64,000 nucleotides of DNA from Longimicrobium sp. GTDB taxonomy: Bacteria > Gemmatimonadota > Gemmatimonadetes > Longimicrobiales > Longimicrobiaceae. The stretch is taken from positions 1 to 64,000 of the forward strand of contig DASVQP010000041.1 of assembly GCA_036389135.1 (NCBI GenBank), in the 5' to 3' direction. The first letter of the stretch is position 1. Each line of letters begins with the position of its first letter. This document shows positions 58,152 through 64,000 of this stretch, one piece after another. The position numbers and the translations under genes are program-made. Below the pieces are notes generated by a model, which saw only the letters and a list, made by a program, of their open reading frames with translations, ran no database searches and was not told the DNA's origin.

Positions 58152-59300
58152 ATGAGCACGCTGATCGACCCGGCCCGCATCGCCGAAGAAACGGGCCTGA
58201 CGTACACCTTCAGCTCGGAATCCGTATCCGAGGGCCACCCGGACAAGGTCTGCGACACCATCGCGGACACCATCCTGGACGCTTACCTCGCGCAGGACCC
58301 CAACGCCCGCGTCGCCTGCGAGGTGCTGGTGAAGGCCAACCAGGTGGTGCTGGCGGGCGAGATCACCTCCACCGCGCTGGTGGACCACGAGGCGCAGGTG
58401 CGCGAGGCCGTGCGCGCCATCGGCTACACCGACGCCGACCAGCTCTTCCACGCCGACACGCTGGAGATCCGCTCGCTCCTCTCGGAGCAGGCGCCGGAGA
58501 TCGCGCAGGGCGTCAACGCCGTCACCAGCCAGTCCGGCGACCAGGGCGCGGGCGACCAGGGCATCATGTTCGGCTACGCGACCGACGAGACGCCCGAACT
58601 GATGCCCCTCCCCATCCTGCTTGCGCACCGCCTGTCGTACGCGCTGGCCGAGCTGCGCAAGGCCGGCGCGGCGTCGTGGCTGCGTCCCGACGCCAAGACG
58701 CAGGTGTCGGTGCTGTACGGCGCGGACGGCCCGCAGGCGGTCACCGACGTCCTCGTCTCCACGCAGCATTCGGCGGAGGTGGCGCAGGAGGAGATCCGCC
58801 ACTTCATCGCGCAGACGCTGGTGCCGCGCGCGCTGCAGGGGTGGTACCGCGACGACCTGCGGCTGATGGTGAACCCCACCGGCAGCTTCGTGCAGGGCGG
58901 CCCCTCGGCCGACGCGGGCGTCACCGGCCGCAAGATCATCGTGGACTCGTACGGCGGAATGGGGCGCCACGGCGGCGGCGCGTTCAGCGGCAAGGATCCC
59001 AGCAAGGTGGACCGCTCCGGCGCCTACTTCTGCCGCTACGTCGCGCGGCAGGTGGTGCAGGAGGGGCTGGCCCGGCGCGCCGAAGTGCAGGTCGCCTACG
59101 CCATCGGCATGGCGGAGCCCGTCTCGGTGAAGGTGGACACCTTTGGCACCGGCGACCCGACGCGCGCCGCCGCATTCGTGCGCACCTTTGACTTCCGCCC
59201 GCGCGCCGTGATCGAGCGGCTGGACCTGCTGCGCCCCATCTACCGCTCCACGACGAACTACGGCCACTTCGGCAAGGCGGGGCTCCCCTGGGAGGCATGA
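58152..59300 (+). CDS. metK: S-adenosylmethionine synthetase
   Basis: This 382-aa protein makes SAM from methionine and ATP in the cytoplasm. All signatures are present: FSSESVSEGHPDKVCDTIAD near the N-terminus (ATP-binding His), the hexapeptide-type SGDQGAGDQGIMFGYATDET (about 120-139), and GGGAFSGKDPSKVDRSGAY, with the P-loop-like GGGAFS. AGGAG lies 9 nt before the ATG. The length is normal. A strong terminator follows. Confidence 0.97.
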   Translation: MSTLIDPARIAEETGLTYTFSSESVSEGHPDKVCDTIADTILDAYLAQDPNARVACEVLVKANQVVLAGEITSTALVDHEAQVREAVRAIGYTDADQLFHADTLEIRSLLSEQAPEIAQGVNAVTSQSGDQGAGDQGIMFGYATDETPELMPLPILLAHRLSYALAELRKAGAASWLRPDAKTQVSVLYGADGPQAVTDVLVSTQHSAEVAQEEIRHFIAQTLVPRALQGWYRDDLRLMVNPTGSFVQGGPSADAGVTGRKIIVDSYGGMGRHGGGAFSGKDPSKVDRSGAYFCRYVARQVVQEGLARRAEVQVAYAIGMAEPVSVKVDTFGTGDPTRAAAFVRTFDFRPRAVIERLDLLRPIYRSTTNYGHFGKAGLPWEA

Positions 59301-59325
59301 TCCGGCAAGCGGTACGCGCGGGATG

Positions 59326-59362
59326 AACGGCGGGGACTTCACCTGAAGTCCCCGCCGTTTTT
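59326..59362 (+). terminator. Rho-independent terminator of metK
   Basis: AACGGCGGGGACTTCA (59326-59341) and TGAAGTCCCCGCCGTT (59344-59359) form a 16-bp stem with a 2-nt loop, followed by TTT and a pyrimidine tract. Confidence 0.92.
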
Positions 59363-59373
59363 CCGTTCCTGTT

Positions 59374-59416
59374 GACATTCTATACGAGCGAAGCAACCTT
59401 GCCCATACAGAATGTC
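59374..59416 (+). promoter_or_regulatory. PadR operator/promoter dyad
   Basis: GACATTCTATAC (59374-59385) and ATACAGAATGTC (59405-59416) are inverted repeats matching at 10 of 12 positions. TTGACA of the first arm (59372-59377) can be a -35 box. It ends 15 nt before the padR start and contains the ATGT/ACAT core bound by many PadR proteins, so autorepression is likely. Confidence 0.7.
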
Positions 59417-59431
59417 TATAGGAGAGACGTG

Positions 59432-59758
59432 ATGGCATCGAGCAATCTGCTGCAGGGGACGCTGGACCTCCTGGTCCTGAAGGCGCTCTCGTTGGGCGAG
59501 CTCCACGGGCTGGGGGTGGCGCGCCGGGTGGAGCAGATCACCGGCAACGCCTTCGAGGTGAAGCCGGGCTCCCTCTTCCCCGCCCTCCACCGGATGGAGG
59601 AGGCGGGGTGGCTGAGCGCGGAATGGGGCGAGTCCGAGAACCGGCGCCGCGCCAAGTTCTATCGCCTCACCGCCGCCGGCCGCCGCCAGCTCGACGCCGA
59701 GGCGGAGGAGTGGGGGCGGATCTCGATGGCCATCAAGTTCGCGCTGAGCGCCACGTAG
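59432..59758 (+). CDS. PadR-family transcriptional regulator
   Basis: This protein is 108 aa from an ATG at 59432 with GGAGAG 6 nt upstream. It has the short PadR-s2 form: NLLQGTLDLLVLKALSLGELHGLGVARRVEQIT (helices 1-2), VKPGSLFPALHRMEEAGWL (recognition helix and wing), and NRRRAKFYRLTAAGRRQLDAEAEEWGRI. It sits 20 nt before an ADOP permease gene, the standard pairing in Acidobacteria and Gemmatimonadota. It presumably represses both genes from the dyad upstream. Confidence 0.92.
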   Translation: MASSNLLQGTLDLLVLKALSLGELHGLGVARRVEQITGNAFEVKPGSLFPALHRMEEAGWLSAEWGESENRRRAKFYRLTAAGRRQLDAEAEEWGRISMAIKFALSAT

Positions 59759-59778
59759 CGCCGATCCAGGAGCCCCCC

Positions 59779-62442
59779 ATGCCCTTTTTACCCCGGTTGC
59801 AGAGCCTGTGGCGCAACCTCCGCCATCGCGACCATGTGGAGCGCGAGCTGGACGAGGAGCTGCGCGCGTACGTGGATCTGCTGGCGGACGAAAAGGTGCG
59901 CGCCGGCATGCCCCCGGCCCGCGCGCGGCGGGCCGCGTTCATCGAGGCCGGGGTGGAGCCGACCCGGGAAGCCGTGCGCGATGTTCGCGCCGGCGCCTGG
60001 GCGGACGCGTTCGCGCGCGACGTCCGCTTCGCGCTGCGCATGCTGCGCCGCTCGCCGCTGTTCAGCGCCACGGCCATCGTGGCGCTGGCCTTGGGGATCG
60101 GCGCCAACGCGGCGCTGTTCAGCCTGGCGAGGGCGCTGCTGGTGCAGGGGCGCCCCGGCGTGGGCAGTCCGGACGAGCTGGTGTGGGTCGCGCCCGTCAA
60201 CGCCGAATCCGGATGGGTGGAGCGCATGTCGTACCCCTCCTTCCTCCGCCTGCGCGGCAGCGGCGGCCCCTTCGCCGCGCTGGCGGCCACCCGCGACGCA
60301 CCGTTCGCCCTCAGCGGGCGGGGCGAGCCCGAGCAGGTGGACGGGCAGTTCGTATCGGGGAGCTACTTCGCCATGCTGCGCACGCCCTTCGCGGTGGGGC
60401 GCGGCTTCGCGCCCGCGGAGGACCTGCACCCCGGGGCGCATCCCGTGGCCGTGATCGGCCACACGCTCTGGCAGCGCCGGTTCGGCGGCGATCCGGGCAT
60501 CGTCGGGCGCACGGTGGCGGTGAACGGCGTGCCGGTTACCGTGGTGGGAGTGGCGGCGGAGGGCTTCCTGGGGGTGGAGCAGGACGTCCGCCGCCGCGAC
60601 CTGTGGCTTCCCATGGCCATGCTTCCCGCCCTGTTCCCCACGATGCGGGAGGCGCTCTCGACCGAGCGGGGGGCGACGTTCTCGGTGGTGGGGCGGCTGC
60701 GCCCCGGCGCCACCACGGCCGAGGCCGACGCCGCCCTCGCCGCCGCGACCGGCGTGCTTACGCAGGCAGATCCGGCTCGCAGCGGATCCATCCTTCGTAC
60801 CTTCCCCGCGGGCGCGGGAATTCCTCCGGGCGCGAACCGCGAGATCGCGCCGGTGGCCGCCCTGTCCGCGGTGGTCACGGGGCTGGTGCTGCTGATCGCC
60901 TGCGCCAACGTAAGCAGCATGCTCCTGGGGCGGGGCTTCGCGCGCCGCCGCGAGATCGGGGTGCGGCTCTCGCTCGGCGCCGGGCGTGGAAGGCTGGTCC
61001 GGCAGCTCCTCACCGAAAGCCTCGTGCTGTCGCTGGCGGGCGCCCTCCTGGGAGTGGCGGTGGCGTTCGCCACCGTGCACGCGGTCACGGCATTCGCGAT
61101 CCCCCTCCCGCTGGAGCCGCGCATCGACTTCCGCGCGCTCGCGGCCACGCTGGTGCTCGCCGTGGGCGCGGCGCTCGTGTTCGGCGTGGCGCCCGCCCTG
61201 GCGGCCACGCGCGCGGACCTCACCGGCGCGCTCAAAGACGGCGCGCTGAGCGGCACCCCGCGGCGCGCGCGGCTGCAGGGTGCGCTGGTGGTGGCGCAGC
61301 TTGCCCTCGCGCTCTTCCTCCTCATCACCTCCGGGCTCTTCCTGCGCAGCCTGGACAAGGCGAACCGGGTGGACGTGGGGCTCGACACCTCCGCCCACGT
61401 GCTCGCCCTCTCGTTCGACCTGGGGCTGCTGGGGTACGACGCCCCGCGAGCGCGGGCGTTCGTCGACGCCGCGATCGAGCGGGCCGCCGCGCTCCCTGGC
61501 GTGCGCTCGGCCACCGCGTCGGACGTGATGCCGCTGGAGGCGCTGATCGCGGTCCAGGTGGATGTGGACGGCGCGCCCGCCGCACGGGGGGGCCCCATGG
61601 TGCTGCAGACCACGGCGCGCCCCGGCTACTTCCAGACGGTGGGCGTGCGGCTGGCGGCCGGGCGCGACTTCGGGCCGCGCGACGTGGCGGGCGCGCCGCC
61701 GGTGGCCGTGGTGAGCCGCTCCTTTGCCGAGCACTACCTGCCGGGCCGCTCGCCCATCGGCGCCAGGCTGCGGCTGATGGAGTCCACCGGGCCGCTGGCG
61801 ACGGTGGTGGGAGTGGCGGAGGACGTGCGCGCCACCGGTCCCTCCGGCCCGCCCGCCCACATGGTGTACCTCCCCCAGCTCCAGCACGTGGACGACGAGC
61901 CCGGCAGCATGACGCTGCTGGTGCGCTCCGACGGCGACGCACGCGCCCTCGCCCCCGCCCTGCGCCGGGAGCTGCGCGCGCTGGATCCGCACCTGCCCAT
62001 CTACGCGGTGCGTACTCTGGGCAGCGCGCTCCGCCAGCAGATGATGCCGCAGCGCACCGGCTCCACCCTGCTGGCGGTGTTCGGCACGCTTGCGCTGGTT
62101 CTGGCCACGGTGGGCGTGTACGCGTCCATGGCCTTCGCCGTCACCCAGCGCACGCACGAGATCGCCGTACGCATGGCGCTGGGCGGCGATGCGTCGCGGG
62201 TGGTGCGCCTGTTCGTGGGGCGCGGCGCGCGGCTGACGCTGGCGGGGCTGGCGATCGGGGTGGCGCTGGCGCTGGCGGGCTCGCGCCTGTTCGCCGCGCT
62301 CCTGCTGGGGATCGCCCCCACCGACCTGCTCACCTTCGCCGCGGTCTCCGCCCTCCTCTTCGGCGTGGCGATCGTGGCCTGCTGGATCCCCGCCCGCCGT
62401 GCCGTACACGTCCATCCGATGCAGGTGCTGCGGCACGAGTAG
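59779..62442 (+). CDS. ADOP-family ABC transporter permease with N-terminal extension
   Basis: The protein is 887 aa from the ATG at 59779 (CCAGGAG 7 nt upstream). Residues 1-80 are the cytoplasmic ADOP N-domain (HVERELDEELRAYVDLLADEKVRAGMPPARARRAAFIEAG). Residues 85-125 hold DVRFALRMLRRSPLFSATAIVALALGIGANAALFSL, followed by the MacB-like periplasmic domain and two FtsX helix blocks (LIACANVSSMLLGRGFARRREIGVRLSLGAG; AFAVTQRTHEIAVRMALGGDASRVV). It ends RRAVHVHPMQVLRHE. It is co-transcribed with padR. Its substrate is unknown, and no ATPase gene adjoins. Confidence 0.92.
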   Translation: MPFLPRLQSLWRNLRHRDHVERELDEELRAYVDLLADEKVRAGMPPARARRAAFIEAGVEPTREAVRDVRAGAWADAFARDVRFALRMLRRSPLFSATAIVALALGIGANAALFSLARALLVQGRPGVGSPDELVWVAPVNAESGWVERMSYPSFLRLRGSGGPFAALAATRDAPFALSGRGEPEQVDGQFVSGSYFAMLRTPFAVGRGFAPAEDLHPGAHPVAVIGHTLWQRRFGGDPGIVGRTVAVNGVPVTVVGVAAEGFLGVEQDVRRRDLWLPMAMLPALFPTMREALSTERGATFSVVGRLRPGATTAEADAALAAATGVLTQADPARSGSILRTFPAGAGIPPGANREIAPVAALSAVVTGLVLLIACANVSSMLLGRGFARRREIGVRLSLGAGRGRLVRQLLTESLVLSLAGALLGVAVAFATVHAVTAFAIPLPLEPRIDFRALAATLVLAVGAALVFGVAPALAATRADLTGALKDGALSGTPRRARLQGALVVAQLALALFLLITSGLFLRSLDKANRVDVGLDTSAHVLALSFDLGLLGYDAPRARAFVDAAIERAAALPGVRSATASDVMPLEALIAVQVDVDGAPAARGGPMVLQTTARPGYFQTVGVRLAAGRDFGPRDVAGAPPVAVVSRSFAEHYLPGRSPIGARLRLMESTGPLATVVGVAEDVRATGPSGPPAHMVYLPQLQHVDDEPGSMTLLVRSDGDARALAPALRRELRALDPHLPIYAVRTLGSALRQQMMPQRTGSTLLAVFGTLALVLATVGVYASMAFAVTQRTHEIAVRMALGGDASRVVRLFVGRGARLTLAGLAIGVALALAGSRLFAALLLGIAPTDLLTFAAVSALLFGVAIVACWIPARRAVHVHPMQVLRHE

Positions 62443-62567
62443 GTGCGTGGCACCTTGACCGGACGTGGCACTTTCCGCTAGCGTTCTGGTACACCAACCT
62501 ACCGGCAGTTCCTCCGCATCCGCCCGCGCTCGCCGGGCGGCCGCTCACCGCACTCCGCTGTACCGCC

Positions 62568-63677
62568 ATGGCAATCCGATCGATATCCGCCGCCGCCGCG
62601 CTCCTGTTCGCGCTCGCCGGCACCGCGCACGCCGCGAATCCGGACCCCGAGCGCTGGATCGACATCAGCCCCGAGACCCTCAACTCCGGCGAGATCCGCC
62701 TGCCCGTCGGCGAGCTCGACGGCGCGGAAGGCCCGTCCGTGCTGCGCGTGCAGCTCCTCCTCAACCGCGCCCTCTTTTCGCCCGGGATGCTGGACGCGCG
62801 CTGGGGAGCCAACGTGCGCACCGCCACGCGCTGGTTCCAGAAGCGCGAGGGGCTCGAGGAGACCGGCGTCGTGGACGAGGCCACCTACGACGCCCTCATG
62901 CGCGCCTCCGGCAGGCCCGACCGGCTCGTGCGCCAGCACACGCTGAGCGCCACCGACGTCGAGGGCCCCTTCGTCGCCCTCCCGTCCAACATGTACGAGC
63001 GGGCGAAGCTGGCGTGCTCGTGCTACCAGATGCTCTCCGAAAAGATCGCCGAGCAGTTCCACACCCGCGAGGGCGTGCTGGAGCGCCTCAACCCCGGGAC
63101 GAACCTGGACTCGCTCAAGGCGGGCGACAAGCTGTGGGTGCCGCGCGTGCGCGAGCCGACCGTCGCCGCCAACATGAAGATCGCCGAGATCCTGGTGTCT
63201 GGCAGCGGCAACTTCGTGCAGGCGCGCGACAGCGCCGGCAACATCCTGGCGCACTTCGCATCCACGATGGGCTCCAGCATCGACCCCTCCCCCGAGGGCG
63301 AGGTTACGGTGCGCGAGGTGACGGCGAACCCGTGGTGGAACTACCAGCCCGCGCTGCTCAAGGTGCTGCGCAGCAGCGGCCCCAACGCCATGATCCCGCC
63401 GGGCCCCAACAACGCGGTCGGCTGGGTGTGGATCGGCCTTTCGGCCCCCCACTACGGCATCCACGGCACCAGCGAGCCGGAGACGATCGGCTACGCGACC
63501 TCGTCCGGCTGCGTGCGCCTCCCCAACTGGGACGCCCGCTTTCTCTCCCGCCGCGTGCGCCCGGGAACGCGCGTGCGCTTCGAGGACACCCGCAACGGCG
63601 AGCGCGTCATCCCCCGCCGCCCCCGCCCCCGCCTCCTCGGCACCCGCGCCGACAGCGTCGCGCCCGAGCCGCGGTAA
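62568..63677 (+). CDS. L,D-transpeptidase (YkuD family), secreted
   Basis: This 369-aa protein has a signal peptide (1-22, ending AHA). A peptidoglycan-binding domain 1 spans about 50-115 (VLRVQLLLNRALFSPGMLDARWG, TATRWFQKREGLEETGVVDEATYDAL), and a LysM-like segment lies near 165-195 (LERLNPGTNLDSLKAGDKLWVP). The YkuD catalytic domain contains YGIHGTSEPETIGYATSSGCVRL, with His and nucleophile Cys315. It makes 3-3 cross-links in, or attaches proteins to, peptidoglycan in the periplasm. A basic Pro/Arg tail closes the protein. It is monocistronic and ends in a strong terminator. Confidence 0.93.
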   Translation: MAIRSISAAAALLFALAGTAHAANPDPERWIDISPETLNSGEIRLPVGELDGAEGPSVLRVQLLLNRALFSPGMLDARWGANVRTATRWFQKREGLEETGVVDEATYDALMRASGRPDRLVRQHTLSATDVEGPFVALPSNMYERAKLACSCYQMLSEKIAEQFHTREGVLERLNPGTNLDSLKAGDKLWVPRVREPTVAANMKIAEILVSGSGNFVQARDSAGNILAHFASTMGSSIDPSPEGEVTVREVTANPWWNYQPALLKVLRSSGPNAMIPPGPNNAVGWVWIGLSAPHYGIHGTSEPETIGYATSSGCVRLPNWDARFLSRRVRPGTRVRFEDTRNGERVIPRRPRPRLLGTRADSVAPEPR

Positions 63678-63694
63678 CGTCCCACAACACAAGC

Positions 63695-63734
63695 AAAGGG
63701 AGACACGGAGATCGCCTCCGTGTCTCCCTTTTTC
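63695..63734 (+). terminator. Rho-independent terminator of the L,D-transpeptidase gene
   Basis: AAAGGGAGACACGGAG (63695-63710) and CTCCGTGTCTCCCTTT (63716-63731) form a 16-bp stem with a 5-nt loop, followed by TTCGTTTT. Its sequence resembles an arm of the CACAGAG repeat family. Confidence 0.92.
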
Positions 63735-63777
63735 GTTTTGGCGCCTGCGAAGAGAGCGAGATGCGCCGTGGGAGAAA

Positions 63778-63957
63778 GGGCGGGCAGACACGCAGGTCTG
63801 CCCCTACCGAGAACGGCGCGTATGGCGGGGATCGAAGTGCGGGAGAGGGCGGGCGCGATGAATCGCGCCCCTACGATGTACGCGTTGCGCCTGGCTGGCG
63901 CCGCGCTGGTTCGGCGCGCGATCTCCCCCCTCTCCCAGCAGTTTGGGAGAGGGGGGG
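63778..63957. repeat. cluster of GTAGGGG-family and CTCCC-family palindromes
   Basis: Reverse-strand GTAGGGG copies lie at 63778-63807 (GCAGACACGCAGGTCTGC core) and 63850-63873 (GCGCGATGAATCGCGC core). A CCCCCTCTCCCAGCAGTTTG + GGAGAGGG palindrome lies at 63926-63957. No gene is seen from 63678 to the window end. Confidence 0.85.
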
Positions 63958-64000
63958 CCGGGGGGGGGGAGGGCTCACGCCTTCAGCGCCTCCATCGGCT

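Overview
The window looks like a chromosomal segment of a very GC-rich diderm bacterium. The best guess is Gemmatimonadota, close to Longimicrobium; this is an inference. It rests on the strongly G/C-biased third codon positions, MacB-like ADOP permeases with a PadR partner, RND and TolC-type outer-membrane genes, many ECF sigma/anti-sigma pairs, and several families of dispersed palindromic repeats. No rRNA, tRNA, CRISPR array, complete IS or prophage was recognised.

Layout. 1-2.6 kb: norD (cut by the window edge) and norQ, nitric oxide reductase maturation. 2.7-12 kb: small metabolic and accessory genes: a secreted esterase, a DHFR-like reductase, DinB, a truncated ECF42-type sigma factor, a MocR regulator, two multi-TM proteins, a YCII protein and a class V aminotransferase. 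12-33.3 kb: an unusual type VI secretion (T6SS) locus, almost all on the minus strand. In transcription order it holds a zinc-ribbon/pseudokinase-like membrane protein, an M28 peptidase remnant, tssF, tssG, a MITE-like insertion, tssK, clpV, an FHA membrane protein, a Ser/Thr kinase, an FHA-TM-M15-like protein, a ubiquitin-like-TM-FHA protein, a VWA protein, tssB, tssC, hcp, a gp25-like gene, a vgrG with a cysteine-peptidase tail, and a candidate immunity lipoprotein. 33.4-42 kb: a cyclophilin lipoprotein, a Dyp peroxidase and a complete tripartite RND efflux operon. 42-48.8 kb: an esterase, a YfbK-like VWA lipoprotein, two ECF sigma/anti-sigma-like pairs and a duplicated fragment of one anti-sigma gene. 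49-55 kb: terC under a yybP-ykoY (Mn2+) riboswitch, an HD hydrolase, a thioesterase, vapBC, a DoxX-like protein and a PhzF-RidA fusion. 55-63.7 kb: an ADOP permease, metK with a structured leader, a PadR-ADOP pair with its own operator, and an L,D-transpeptidase.

The main point of interest is the T6SS locus. It has sheath, tube, spike, baseplate and recycling ATPase genes, but nothing resembling the TssJ-TssL-TssM membrane complex, TssA or PAAR. In their place is a block, partly translationally coupled, of kinase, FHA, VWA, ubiquitin-like and peptidoglycan-peptidase-like membrane proteins. I infer that some of these build or gate an alternative envelope anchor under phospho-control. The second theme is the dispersed hairpin repeats (at least four families). 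They sit at gene ends, interrupt operons and have apparently replaced the end of one sigma factor gene.
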